Source: Cherax quadricarinatus (lineage: Eukaryota > Arthropoda > Malacostraca > Decapoda > Parastacidae). From it: DNA of 64,000 bases. The translations under genes were made by a program, and so were the position numbers. Positions within the stretch are counted from its first letter, which is position 1, and each line of letters begins with the position of its first letter. A model generated the notes under the pieces. It was not told the origin of the DNA and did no database searches. It was given only the letters and a program-made list of their open reading frames with translations. Shown one piece after another: positions 24,531 through 38,600 of this stretch. The stretch is from the NCBI RefSeq assembly GCF_038502225.1, contig NC_091352.1, forward strand, positions 24,783,890 through 24,847,889, in the 5' to 3' direction.

Positions 24531-26551
24531 CCTAGTAGTGATAGGAATATATGCGAGGAACTAGTAGCGATAGAAATATATGCGAGGACCTAGTAGTGAT
24601 AGAAATATATGCGAGTACCTAGTAGAGATAGGAATATATGCGAGGACCTAGTAGTGATAGGAATATATGCGAGGACCTAGTAGTGATAGGAATATATGCG
24701 AGGACCTAGTAGTGATAGGTATATTTGCGAGGACCTAGTAGTGATAGGAATATATTCGAGGACCTAGTAGTGATACGAATATATGCGTGGACGTAGTAGT
24801 GATAGAAATATATGCGAGTACCTAGTAGTGATAGGAATATATGCGAGGACCTAGTAGTGATAGGAATATATGCGAGGACCTAGTAGTGATAGAAATATAT
24901 GCGAGTACCTAGTAGTGATAGGAATATATGCGAGGACCTAGTAGTGATAGGAATATATGCGAGGACCTAGTAGTGATAGAAATATATGCGAGGACCTGGT
25001 AGTGATAAGAATATATGCGTGGACCTAGTAATGATAGGAATATATATGGGGTTCTAGTAGTGATAGGAATATATGCGATGATCTAGTAGCGATAGGAATA
25101 TATGTGAGGACCTAGTAGTGATAGGAGTATATGGAGATCTAGTAGTGATAGAAATATATGCGAGGACCTAGTAATGATAGGAATATATACGGAGTCCTAG
25201 TAGTGATAGGAATATATGCGAGGATCTAGTAATGATAGGAATATATGTGAGGACCTAGTAGTGATAGGAGTATACGGGGTTCTAGTAGTGGTAGAAAAAT
25301 ATGCGAGGACCTAGTTGTGATAGGAATGTGCGTGAGGACCTAGTAGTGATAGGAATATATGCGAGGACCTAGTATTGATAGGAATATATGCGAGGACGTA
25401 GTAGCGGTAGGAATATATGCGCGGACCTTGTAGTGATAGGAATATATGCGAGGACCTAGTAGTGATAGGAATATATGCAAGGACCTAGTAGTGATGGGAA
25501 TATATGCGAGGACCTAGTAGTGATAGGAATATATTCGAGGACCTAGTAGTGATAGGAGTATATGCGAGGACCTTCTAGTGATACGAATATATGCAAGGAC
25601 CTAGTAGTGATAGGAATATATGCGAGGACCTAGTAGTGATAAGAATATATGCGTGGACCTAGTAATGATAGAAATATATATGGGATCCTAGTAGTGATAG
25701 GAATATATGCGATGATCTAGTAGCGATAGGAATATATGTGAGGACCTAGTAGTGATAGGAGTATATGGGGCTCTAGTAGTGATAGAAATATATGCGGGGA
25801 CCTAGTAATGATAGGAATATATACGGGGTCCTAGTAGTGATAGGAATATATGCGAGGATCTAGTAGTGATAGGAATATATGTGAGGACCTAGTAGTGATA
25901 GGAGTATACGGGGTTCTATTAGTGGTAGAAAAATATGCGAGGACCTAGTTGTGATAGGAATATATGTGAGGACCTAGTAGTGATAGGAATATATGCGAGG
26001 ACCTAGTAGTGATAGGAATATATGCGAGGACGTAGTAGCGGTAGGAATATATGCGCGGACCTAGTAGTGATAGGAATATATGCGAGGACCTAGTAGTGAT
26101 AGGAATATATGCAAGGACCTAGTAGTGATGGGAATATATGCGAGGACCTAGTAGTGATAGGAATATATTCGTGGACCTAGTAGTGATAGGAGTATATGCG
26201 AGGACCTACTAGTGATAGGAATATATGCAAGGACCTAGTAGTGATAGGAATATATGCGAGGACCTAGTAGTGATAGGAATATATGCGAGGACCTAGTAGT
26301 GATAGAAATATATGCGAGGACCTAGTAGTGATAGAAATATATGCGAGTACCTAGTAGTGATAGGAATATATGCGAGGACCTAGTAGTGATAGGTATATGT
26401 GCGAGGACCTAGTAGTGATAGGAATATATTCGAGGACCTAGAAGTGATAGGTATATTTGCGAGGACCTAGTAGTGATAGGAATATATTCGAGGACCTAGT
26501 AGTGATATGAATATATGCGTGGACCTAGTAGTGATAGAAATATATGCGAGT
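24531..26551. repeat. Higher-order block, copy 2 of a 2-kb duplication
   Basis: This is the second copy of 20251-22300, with only a few private changes (for example AATGTGCGTGAGG at 25325 where copy 1 has AATGTACGTGAGG, and TAGTATTGATAGG at about 25371). Near-identity with such private changes points to a recent duplication of a multi-kilobase satellite block. Confidence 0.9.
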
Positions 26552-27427
26552 ACCTAGTAGTGACAGGAATATATGCGAGGACCTAGTAGTGATAGGAATA
26601 TATGCGAGGACCTAGTAGTGATAGAAATATATGCGAGTACGTAGTAGTGATAGGAATATATGCGAGGACCTAGTAGTGATAGGAATATATGCGAGGACCT
26701 AGTAGTGATAGGAATATATGCGAGGACCTAGTAGTGATAGAAATATATGCGAGTACCTAGTAGTGATAGGAATATATGCGAGGACCTAGTAGTGATAGGA
26801 ATATATGCGAGGACCTAGTAGTGATAGGAATATATGCGAGGACCTAGTAGTGATAGGTATATGTGCGAGGACCTAGTAGTGATAGGAATATATTCGAGGA
26901 CCTAGTAGTGATAGAAATATATGCGAGGACCTAGTAGTGATAGGAATGTATGCGAGGACCTAGTAGTGATAGGAATATATCCGAGGACCTATTAGTGATA
27001 GAAATATATGCGAGGACCTAGTAGTGATAGGAATATATTCGAGGACCTAGTAGTGATAGGAATATATGCGAGGACCTTGTAGTGATAGAAATATATGCGA
27101 GGACCTAGTAGTGATAGGAATATATGCGAGGACCTAGTAGTGATAGTAATATATGCGAGGACCTAGTAGTGATAGAAATAAATGCGAGGACCTAGTAGTG
27201 ATAGAAATATATGCGAGTACCTAGTAGTGATAGGAATATATGCGAGGACCTAGTAGTGATAGGAATATATGCGAGGACCTAGTAGTGATAGGAATATATG
27301 CGAGGACCTAGTAGTGATAGGTATATGTGCGAGGACCTAGTAATGATAGGAATATATTCGAGGACCTAGTAGTGATATGAATATATGCGTGGACCTAGTA
27401 GTGATAGGAATATATTCGAGGACCTAG

Positions 27428-28360
27428 CGGGATTAGGGTTAATACTTAGTTGTCAACTTGCTGGCTTCGGAAAACACTTGTACTTCCTTTGTTTGTGTAA
27501 TATTTGCAGCAGAACCTTCTAGGAAGGTACAGAACACACAATTATGCCTAATTAGTGCAAAACATGTGTGAATATTCTTCATTCCAGTGTTGTTATGTAA
27601 GACACATGTGCAACGCTTAGATATCTTAATTTCGAAACGTTTCGCCTACACCGAAGGCCTCTTCAGTCGAGTACGGAAAGTTGGTAGAAGCAGAAGTTGT
27701 GTGAAGACGATGTAATCCGCCCATCACTCTTCAAGACGTAGTTTTGAGGTGGTCAGTCCCTGAGCCTGGAGAAGAGACTTGTTCCATAGTCTGGAACATT
27801 GTGAAGTTGAAGATACAGTATGGAAGCTCATATACTGTCAGGAGGTGAGATGTAACCACTAGTAGAAGTAAGAATATAACCACTGAGAGGTCACGTCCCT
27901 CTCAAGGCCTACAATTCTCACTTAAATAAGTTGTTGTTAGTGATGAGCGAGAGACACCACTAACAGTGGTGTCTCTCGCTCCAGTAAGAATATCTTCCTC
28001 AATATTCTTGAAACATTCTTTAGCAATTATCAAATCATTGTTTTATTTACCCTTTGGGTGTGATAATTTGAATTAGATTTTCTTCTCTAGCCCGAAGACT
28101 TTAGTCAATTTATAAAAATAAATTTATAATGATTTATTCCCAGACTTTAAATGGCCTCCTCATCTTTTTTTTCATCTTCAAGCATCACGAAGTAGGACAT
28201 TTAAGTGATTATCTAATATTCTTTTCTTCTTCCTCTAAATTCCTTTTCATTTCGTTAGTGACACATAAACGCCTCATTCAATCGGCATCAAATTTTCTAT
28301 GTTGGTTTACAGTAACTAATGCAACATTTTGGGAATAATTTCCATGTACAGAACTGAATT
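27428..28360. other. Non-satellite island between the two satellites
   Basis: About 930 bp of ordinary-complexity sequence with no supported gene. The part 27590-27900 contains a 12-bp palindrome CGAAACGTTTCG (about 27634) followed by GCCTACACCGAAGGCCTCTT and CAGTCGAGTACGG. I associate this sequence type, from memory, with a widely dispersed repeat in decapod genomes, and its class is unknown to me. The stretch 28040-28340 is AT-rich. A 69-codon plus frame at 28129-28338 is Phe/Ser-rich low complexity with nothing to support it as a gene. GATTAGGGTTAA at 27431 is a single telomere-like word, not an array. Confidence 0.6.
27945..27981. repeat. Perfect 16-bp hairpin
   Basis: GAGCGAGAGACACCAC (27945-27960), loop TAACA, then GTGGTGTCTCTCGCTC (27966-27981). 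The 16 paired bases are perfect and GC-rich. A second overlapping inverted pair, TGTTAGTG (about 27935) with CACTAACA (27958-27965), could compete. There is no T-tract of a bacterial terminator and this is eukaryotic DNA. It may be part of a dispersed element, such as a palindromic MITE end, or a foldback. Confidence 0.7.
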
Positions 28361-31059
28361 GTAAGAGGCATTACACCAGAACTGATGCCTCTTACAGCAG
28401 TGATTGTAAGAGGCATTACACCAGAACTGATGCCTCTTACATCAGTGATTGTAAGAGGCATTACACCAGAACTGATACCTCTTACAGCAGTGATTGTAAG
28501 AGACATTACACCAGAACTGATGCCTCTTACAGCAGTGATTGTAAGAGGCATTACACCAGAACTGATACCTCTTACAGCAGTGATTGTAAGAGACATTACA
28601 CCAGAACTGATGCCTCTTACAGCAGTGATTGTAAGAGGCATTACACCAGAACTGATGCCTCTTACAGAAGTGATTGTAAGAGTCATTACACCATAACTGA
28701 TACCTCTTACAGCAGTGATTGTAAGAGTCATTACACCAGAACTGATGCCTCTTGCAGCAGTCATTGTAAGAGGCATTACACCATAACTGATGCCTCTTAC
28801 AGCAGTGATTGTAAGAGGCATTACACCAAAACTGATGCCTCTAACGGCAGGGATTGTAAGAGGCATTACACCAGAACTGATGCCTCTTACAGCAGTGATT
28901 GTAAGAGGCATTACACCAAAACTGATGCCTCTAACGGCAGGGATTGTAAGAGGCATTACACCTGAACTGATGCCTCTTACAGCAGTGATTGTAAGAGTCA
29001 TTACACCAGAACTGATGCCTCTTACAGCAGTGATTGTAAGAGGCATTACACCAGAACTGATGCCTCTTACAGCAGTGATTGTAAGAGTCATTACACCAGA
29101 ACTGATGCCTCTTACAGCAGTGATTGTAAGAGGCATTACACCAGAACTGATGCCTCTTACAGCAGTGATTGTAAGAGTCATTACACCAGAACTGATACCT
29201 CTTACAGCAGTGATTGTAAGAGACATTACACCAGAACTGATGCCTCTTACAGCAGTGATTGTAAGAGGCATTACACCAGAACTGATGCCTCTTACAGCAG
29301 TGATTGTAAGAGGCATTACACCAGAACTGATACCTCTTACAGCAGTGATTGTAAGAGGCATTACACCAGAACTGATGCCTCTTACAGCAGTGATTGTAAG
29401 AGTCATTACACCAGAACGGATGCCTCTTACAGCAGTGATTGTAAGAGTCATTATACCAGAACTGATGCCTCTTACAGCAGTGATTGTAAGAGACATTACA
29501 CCAGAACTGATGCCTCTTACAGCAGTGATTGTAAGAGTCATTCCACCAGACCTGATGCCGCTAACAGCACTGATTGTAAGAGGCATTACACCAGAACTGA
29601 TGCCTCTTACAGCAGTGATTGTAAGAGGCATTACACCAGAACTGATGCCTCTTACAGCAGTGATTGTAAGAGGCATTACACCAGAACTGATGCCTCTTAC
29701 AGCAGTGATTGTAAGAGGCATTACACCAGAACTGATGCCTCTTACAGCAGTGATTGTAAGAGGCATTACACCAGAACTGATACCTCTTACAGCAGTGATT
29801 GTAAGAGGCATTACACCAGAACTGATGCCTCTTACAGCAGTGATTGTAAGAGACATTACACCAGAACTGATGCCTCTTACAGCAGTGATTGTAAGAGTCA
29901 TTATACCAGAACTGATGGCTCTTACATCAGTGATTGTAAGAGGCATTACACCAGAACTGATGCCTCTTACAGCAGTGATTGTAAGAGGCATTACACCAGA
30001 ACTGATGCCTCTTACAGCAGTGATTGTAAGAGTCATTACACCAGAACTGATGCCTCTTACAGCAGTGATTGTAAGAGTCATTATACCAGAACTGATGCCT
30101 CTTACAGCAGTGATTGTAAGAGGCATTACACCAGAACTGATGCCTCTTACAGCAGTGATTGTAAGAGGCATTACACCAGAACTGATGCCTCTTACAGCAG
30201 TGATTGTAAGAGGCATTACACCAGAACTGATGCCTCTTACAGCAGTGATTGTAAGAGGCATTACACCAGAACTGATGCCTCTTACAGCAGTGATTGTAAG
30301 AGGCATTACACCAGAACTGATGCCTCTTACAGCAGTGATTGTAAGAGGCATTACACCAGAACTGATGCCTCTTACAGCAGTGATTGTAAGAGGCATTACA
30401 CCAGAACTGATGCCTCTAACGGCAGGGATTGTAAGAGGCATTACACCAGAACTGATGCCTTTTACAGCAGTGATTGTAAGAGGCATTACATCAAAACTGA
30501 TGCCTCTAACGGCAGGGATTGTAAGAGGCATTACACCTGAACTGATGCCTCTTACAGCAGTGATTGTAAGAGTCATTACACCAGAACTGATGCCTCTTCC
30601 AGCAGTGATTGTAAGAGGCATTACACCATAACTGATGCCTTTTACAGCAGTTATTGTAAGAGTTATTACACCAGAACTGATGCCTCTTACAGAAGTGATT
30701 GTAAGAGTCATTACACCAGAACTGATACCTCTTACAGCAGTGATTGTAAGAGACATTACACCAGAACTGATGCCTCTTACAGCAGTGATTGTAAGAGTCA
30801 TTATACCAGAACTGATGCCTCTTACAGCAGTGATTGTAAGAGACATTACACCAGAACTGATGCCTCTTACAGCAGTGATTGTAAGAGTCATTACACCAGA
30901 AACGATGCCTCTTACAGCAGTGATTGTAATAGGCATTACACCAGAACTGATGCCTCTTACAGCAGTGATTGTAAGAGTCATTACACCAGAACTGATGTCT
31001 CTTACAGCAGTGATTGTAAGAGGCATTACACCAGAACTGATGCCTCTTACATCAGTGAT

Positions 31060-32060
31060 TGCATTACAGCAGTGATTGTAAGATTCATTACACCAGAACT
31101 GATGCCTCTTACAGCAGTGATTGTACAAGAGTCATTACACCAGAACTGATGCCTCTTACAGCTCTTACATGCCTCTTACATCATTGATTGTAAGAGGCAT
31201 TACACCAGAACTGATGCCTCTTACAGCAGTGATTGTAAGAGGCATTACGCAAGAACTGATGCCTCTTACAGCAGTGATTGTAAGAGGCATTACACCAGAA
31301 CTGATGCCTCTTACAGCAGTGATTGTAAGAGGCATTACACCAGAACTGATGCCTCTTACAGCAGTGATTGTAAGAGGCATTACACCAGAACTGATGCCTC
31401 TTACAGCAGTGATTGTAAGAGGCATTACACCAGAACTGATGCCTCTTACAGCAGTGATTGTAAGAGTCATTACACCAGAACTGATGCCTCTTACAGCAGT
31501 GATTGTAAGAGTCATTACACCAGAACTGATGCCTCTTACAGCAGTGATTGTAAGAGGCATTACACCAGAACTGATGCCTCTTACAGCAGTGATTGTAAGA
31601 GTCATTACACCAGAACTGATGCCTCTTACAGCAGTGATTGGAAGAGTCATTACACCAGAACTGATGCCTCTTACAGCAGTGATTGGAAGAGTCATTACAC
31701 CAGAACTGATGCCTCTTACAGCAGTGATTGGAAGAGTCATTAACTGATGCCTCTTACAGCAGTGATTGTAAAAGTCATACTCCAGAACTGATGCCTCTTA
31801 CAGCAGTGATTGTAAGAGTCATTACACCAGAACTGATGCCTCTTACAGCAGTGATTGTAAGAGGCATTACACCAGAACTGATGCCTCTTACAGCAGTGAT
31901 TGTAAGAGGCATTACACCAGAACTGATGCCTCTTACAGCAGTGATTGTAAGAGTCATTACACCAGAACTGATGCCTCTTACAGCAGTGATTGTAAGAGTC
32001 ATTACACAAGTACTGATGCCTCTTTCAGCCGAGAAGAGTCTACACCAGACTGCCTCTTAC
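31060..32060. repeat. Register breaks inside the 45-bp array
   Basis: Within 1 kb the regular phase is broken several times: GATTGCATTACAGCAG at 31058, GTACAAGAG at 31124, a duplicated TTACAGCTCTTACATGCC near 31157, a unit cut to GTCATTAACTGATGCC at 31736, AAAGTCATACTCCAG at 31770 and a broken stretch at 32020-32060. The array is otherwise continuous. These are scars of past deletions or exchanges out of phase, and the long frames change or stop here. Confidence 0.8.
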
Positions 32061-32645
32061 AGCAGTGATTGTAAGAGGCATTACACCAGAACTGATGCCT
32101 CTTACAGCAGTGATTGTAAGAGGCATTACACCAGAACTGATGCCTCTTACAGCAGTGATTGTAAGAGGCATTACACCAGAACTGATACCTCTTACAGCAG
32201 TGATTGTAAGAGGCATTACACCAGAACTGATACCTCTTACAGCAGTGATTGTAAGAGGCATTACACCAGAACTGATGCCTCTTAGAGCAGTGATTGTAAG
32301 AGGCATTACACCAGAACTGATGCCTCTTACAGCAGTGATTGTAAGAGGCATTACACAAGAACTGATACCTCTTACAGCAGTGATTGTAAGAGTCATTACA
32401 CCAGAACTGATGCCTCTTACAGCAGTGATTGTAAGAGTCATTACACCAGAACTGATGCCTCTTACAGCAGTGATTGTAAGAGGCATTACACCAGAACTGA
32501 TGCCTCTTACAGCAGTGATTGTAAGAGTCATTACACCAGAACTGATGCCTCTTACAGCAGTGATTGTAAGAGTCATTACACCAGAACTGATGCCTCTTAC
32601 AGCAGTGATTGTAAGAGTCATTACACCAGAACTGATGCCTCTTAC

Positions 32646-35600
32646 AGCTGTGATGTAAGAGTCATTACACCAGAACTGATACCTATTACAGCAGTGATTG
32701 TAAGAGTCATTACACCAGAACTCATGCCTCTCACAGCAGTGATTGTAAGAGGCATTACGCCATAACTAATGCCTCTTACAGCAGTGATTGTAAGAGTCAT
32801 TACACCAGAACTGATGCCTCTTACAGCAGTGATTGTAAGAGGCATTACTCCATAACTGATGCCTCTTACAGCAGTGATTGTGAGAGGCATTACACCAGAA
32901 CTGATGCCTCTTGCAGCAGTGATTGTAAGAGTCATTACACCAGAACTGATGCCTCTTACAGCAGTGATTGTAAGAGTCATTACACCAGAACTGATACCTC
33001 TTACAGCAGTGATTGTAAGAGTCATTACACCAGAACTGATACCTCTTACAGCAGTGATTGTAAGAGGCATTACACCATAACTGATGCCTCTTAAAGCAGT
33101 GATTGTAAGAGGCATTACGCCAGAACTGATGCTTCTTACATCAGTGATTGTAAGAGGCATTACACCAGAACTGATGCCTCTTACAGCAGGGATTGTAAGA
33201 GGCATTACACCAGAACTGATGCCTCTTACAGCAGTGATTGTAAGAGGCATTACACAAGAACTGATACCTCTTACAGCAGTGATTGTAAGAGTCATTACAC
33301 CAGAACTGATGCCTCTTACAGCAGTGATTGTAAGAGTCATTACACCAGGGCTGATGCTTCTTACAGCAGTGATTGTAAGAGGCATTACACCAGAACTGAT
33401 GCCTCTTACAGCAGTGATTGTAAGAGTCATTACACCAGAACTGATGCCTCTTGCAGCAGTGATTGTAAGAGTCATTACTCCAGAACTGATGCCTCTTAGA
33501 GCAGTGATTGTAAGAGTCATTACACCAGAACTGATGCCTCTTACAGCTGTGATGTAAGAGTCATTACACCAGAACTGATACCTCTTACAGCAGTGATTGT
33601 AAGAGTCATTACACCAGAACTCATGCCTCTTACAGCAGTGATTGTAAGAGGCATTACGCCATAACTAATGCCTCTTACAGCAGTGATTGTAAGAGTCATT
33701 ACACCAGAACTGATGCCTCTTACAGCAGTGATTGTAAGAGGCATTACTCCATAACTGATGCCTCTTACAGCAGTGATTGTAAGAGTCATTACACCAAAAC
33801 TGATGCCTCTTACAGCAGTGATTGTAAGAGTCATTACACCAGAACTGATGCCTCTTACATCAGTGATTGTAAGAGTCATTACACCAGAACTGATGCCTCT
33901 TACAGCAGTGATTGTAAGAGTCATTACACCAGAACTGATGCCTCTTACATCAGTGATTGTAAGAGTCATTACGCCAGAACTGATGCCTCTTACGGCAGTG
34001 ATTGTAAGAGTCATTTCCCCAGAACTGATGCCTCTTACATCAGTGATTGTAAGAGTCATTACACCAGAGCTGATGCCTCTTACATCAGTGATTGTAAGAG
34101 GCATTACACCAGAACTGATGCCTCTTACATCAGTGATTGTAAGAGGCTTTACACCAGAACTGATGCCTCTTACATCAGTGATTGTAAGAGTCATTACACC
34201 AGAACTGATGCCTCTTACATCAGTGATTGTAAGAGGCATTACACCATAACTGATGCCTCTTACAGCAGTGAAAGTAAGAGGCATTACACCAGAACTGATG
34301 CCTCTTACAGCAGGGATTGTAAGAGGCATTACACCAGAACTGATGCCTCTATCAGCAGTGATTGTAAGAGTCATTACGCCTGAACTGATGCCTCTTACAG
34401 CACGGATTGTAAGAGGCATTACACCTGAACTGATGCCTCTTACATCAGTGATTGTAAGAGGCATTACACCAGAACTGATGCCTCTTACAGCAGGGATTGT
34501 AAGAGGCATTACACCAGAACTGATGCCTCTTACAGCAGTGATTGTAAGAGGCATTACACCAGAACTGATGCCTCTTACAGCAGTGATTGTAAGAGGCATT
34601 ACACCAGAACTGATGCCTCTTACAGCAGTGATTGTAAGAGGCATTACACCAGAACTGATGCCTCTTACAGCAGTGATTGTAAGAGGCATTACACCAGAAC
34701 TGATGCCTCTTACAGCAGTGATTGTAAGAGGGATTACACCAGAACTGATGCCTCTTACAGCAGTGATTGTAAGAGTCATTACACCAGGGCTGATGCCTCT
34801 TACAGCAGTGATTGTAAGAGGCATTACACCAGAACTGATGCCTCTTACAGCAGTGATTGTAAGAGTCATTACACCAGAACTGATGCCTCTTACAGCAGTG
34901 ATTGTAAGAGGCATTACACCAGAACTGATACCTCTTACAGCAGTGATTGTAAGAGGCATTACACCAGAACTGATACCTCTTACTGCAGTAATTGTAAGAG
35001 GCATTACACCATAACTGATGCCTCTTACAGCAGTGATTGTAAGAGGCATTACACCAGAACTGATGCCTCTTACAGCAGTGATTGTAAGAGGCATTACGCA
35101 AGAACTGATACATTTTACAGCAGTGATTGTAAGAGGGATTACACTAGAACTGATGCCTCTTACAGCAGTGAGTGTAAGAGTCGTTACACCAGAGCTGATG
35201 CCTCTTACAGCAGTGATTGTAAGAGGCATTACACCAGAACTGATGCCTCTTACAGCAGTGATTGTAAGAGTCATTACACCAGAACTGATGCCTCTTACAG
35301 CAGTGATTGTAAGAGTCATTACTCCAGAACTGATGCCTCTTACAGCAGTGATTGTAAGAGTCATTACACCAGAACTGATGCCTCTTACAGCAGTGATTGT
35401 AAGAGTCATTACATCAGAACTGATACCTCTTACAGCAGTGATTGTAAGAGGCATTGCACCATAACTAATGCCTCTTACAGCAGTGATTGTAAGAGTCATT
35501 ACACCAGAACTGATGCCTCTTACAGCAGTGATTGTAAGAGGCATTACACCATAACTGATGCCTCTTACAGCAGTGATTGTAAGAGGCATTACGCCAGAAC

Positions 35601-38600
35601 TGATGCCTCTTACAGCAATGATTGTAAGAGGCATTACACCAGAACTGATGCCTCTTACAGCAGTGATTGTAAGAGTCATTACACCAGAACTGATGCCTCT
35701 TACAGCAGTGATTGTAAGAGTCATTACACCAGAACTGATACCTCTTTCAGCAGTGATTGTAAGAGTCATTACACCAGAACTGATGCCTCTTACAGCAGTG
35801 ATTGTAAGAGGCATTACACCAAAACTGATGCCTCTTACAGCAGTGATTGTAAGAGGCATTACGCCAGAACTGATACCTCTTACAGCAGTGATTGTAAGAG
35901 TCATTACACCAGAACTGATGCCTCTTACAGCAGTGATTGTAAGAGGCATTACACCAGAACTGATGCCTCTTACAGCAGTGATTGTAAGAGTCATTACACC
36001 AGAACTGATGCCTCTTACAGCAGTGATTGTAAGAGGCATTACACCAGAACTGATGCCTCTTACAGCAGTGATTGTAAGAGGCATTACACCAGAACTGATG
36101 ACTCTTACAGCAGTGATTGTAAGAGGCATTACACCAAAACTGATGCCTCTAACTGCAGGGATTGTAAGAGGCATTACACCAGAACTGATGCCTCTTACAG
36201 CAGTGATTGTAAGAGTCATTACACCAGAACTCATGCCTCTTACATAAGTGATTGTAAGAGTCATTACGCCAGAACTGATGCCTCTTACGGCACTGATTGT
36301 AAGAGTCATTACACCAGAACTGATGCCTCTTACATCAGTGATTGTAAGAGTCATTACACCAGAACTGATGCCTCTTACAGCAGTGATTGTAAGAGGCATT
36401 ACACCAGAACTGATACCTCTTACAGCAGTGATTGTAAGAGGCATTACACCAGAACTGATACCTCTTACAGCAGTAATTGTAAGAGGCATTACACCAGAAC
36501 TGATGCCTCTTACAGCGGTGATTGTAAGAGGCATTACACCAGAACTGATGCCTCTTACAGCAGCGATTGGAAGAGTCATTACACCAGAACTGATACCTCT
36601 TACATCAGTGATTGTAAGAGGCATTACACCAGAACTGATGCCTCTTACAGCAGTGATTGTAAGAGGCATTACACCAGAACTGATGCCTCTTACAGCAGTG
36701 ATTGTAAGAGGCATTACACCAGAACTGATACCTCTTACAGCAGTGATTGTAAGAGGCATTACACCAGAACTGATACCTCTTACATCAGTAATTGTAAGAG
36801 TCATTACACCATAACTGATGCCTCTTACAGCAGTGATTGTAAAAGGCATTACACCAGAACTGATGCCTCTTACAGCAGTGATTGTAAGAGTCATTACACA
36901 AGAACTGATACCTCTTACAGCAGTGATTGTAAGAGGGATTACACCAGAACTGATGCCTCTTACAGCAGTGATTGTAAGAGTCATTACTCCAGGGCTGATG
37001 CCTCTTACAGCAGTGATTGTAAGAGGCATTACACCAGAACTGATGCCTCTTACAGCAGTGATTGTAAGAGTCATTACACCAGAACTGATGCCTCTTGCAG
37101 CAGTGATTGTAAGAGTCAGTACTCCAGAACTGATGCCTCTTAGAGCAGTGATTGTAAGAGTCATTACACCAGAACTGATGCCTCTTACAGCTGTGATGTA
37201 AGAGTCATTACACCAGAACTGATACCTCTTACAGCAGTGATTGTAAGAGTCATTACACCAGAACTCATGCCTCTTACAGCAGTGATTGTAAGAGGCATTA
37301 CGCCATAACTAATGCCTCTTACAGCAGTGATTGTAAGAGTCATTACACCAGAACTGATGCCTCTTACAGCAGTGATTGTAAGAGGCATTACTCCATAACT
37401 GATGCCTCTTACAGCAGTGATTGTAAGAGTCATTACACCAGAACTGATACCTCTTACAGCAGTGATTGTAAGAGTCATTACACCAGAACTGATACCTCTT
37501 ACAGCAGTGATTGTAAGAGGCATTACACCATAACTGATGCCTCTTACAGCAGTGATTGTAAGAGGCATTACGCCAGAACTGATGCCTCTTACAGCAGTGA
37601 TTGTAAGAGGCATTACACCAGAACTGATGCCTCTTACAGCAGGGATTGTAAGAGGCATTACACCAGAACTGATGCCTCTTACAGCAGTGATTGTAAGAGT
37701 CATTACACCAAAACTGATGCCTCTTACAGCAGTGATTGTAAGAGGCATTACACCATAACTGATGCCTCTTACAGCAGTGATTGTAAGAGGCATTACACCA
37801 GAACTGATGCCTCTTACAGCAGTGATTGAAAGAGTCATTACACCAGAACTGATGCCTCTTACAGCAGTTATTGTAAGAGGCATTACACCAGAACTGATGC
37901 CTCTTACAGCAGTGATTGTAAGAGTCATTACACCAGAACTGATGCCTCTTACAGCAGTGATTGTAAGAGGCATTACACCAGAACTGATGCCTCTTACAGC
38001 AGTGATTGTAAGAGGCATTACACCAGAACTGATGCCTCTTACAGCAGTGATTGTAAGAGGCATTACACAAGAACTGATACCTCTTACAGCAGTGATTGTA
38101 AGAGGGATTACACCAGAACTGATGCCTCTTACAGCAGTGATTGTAAGAGTCATTACACCAGGGCTGATGCCTCTTACAGCAGTGATTGTAAGAGGCATTA
38201 CACCAGAACTGATGCCTCTTACAGCAGTGATTGTAAGAGTCATTACACCAGAACTGATGCCTCTTGCAGCAGTGATTGTAAGAGGCATTACACCAGAACT
38301 GATGCCTCTTACAGCAGTGATTGTATGCCTCTACAGCAGTGATTGTAAGAGTCATTATCTAGAACTGATGCCTCTTACAGCAGTGGGATTGCAAGAGTCA
38401 TTACACTGAGAAACTGATGCTCTTACAGCAGTGATTGTAAGAAACATATCAGAGAACTGATAATTTCTTATGGCAGTGATTGCAAGAGGCATTGCACTAT
38501 AACCAATGCCTCACAGCAGTGATTGCAAGAGCCATTACACCAGAACTACGCCTCTTACAGCAGTGATTGTAAAAGAGGCATTACACTATACAGAGTCATT

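Larger units (their letters stand above)
10231..27427. repeat. Homogeneous 29-bp satellite array with higher-order structure
   Basis: About 590 copies of the same 29-bp monomer as in 1-7417 (clean copy at 12016-12044), here with most monomers at or one base from the consensus. Recurrent variants are AGAAATATA for AGGAATATA, GAGTAC for GAGGAC and TTCGAG for TGCGAG. Short 27-bp monomers, with AGTATACGGGGTTCTA or AGTATATGG in place of the normal tail, recur through the array and mark higher-order blocks. The monomer length is not a multiple of three and no long frame exists in it. No gene is seen in these 17 kb. The first 300 bp are more degenerate than the rest, as expected at an array edge. 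Confidence 0.97.

Noticed and set aside
27431..27442. Telomere repeat (GATTAGGGTTAA)
   Set aside because: Only one TTAGGG-like word, with no tandem run. Arthropod telomeres are usually long TTAGG arrays.
28129..28338. 69-codon Phe/Ser-rich plus frame
   Set aside because: AT-rich low-complexity sequence next to the satellite; no domain or supporting context.
28297..31128. Large repetitive protein gene on the minus strand (943 codons), and similar frames throughout the 45-bp array
   Set aside because: Frames are open on both strands at the same place because the 45-bp unit lacks stops. Variants change residues in each frame, and no start context, splice pattern or flanking coding sequence supports them.
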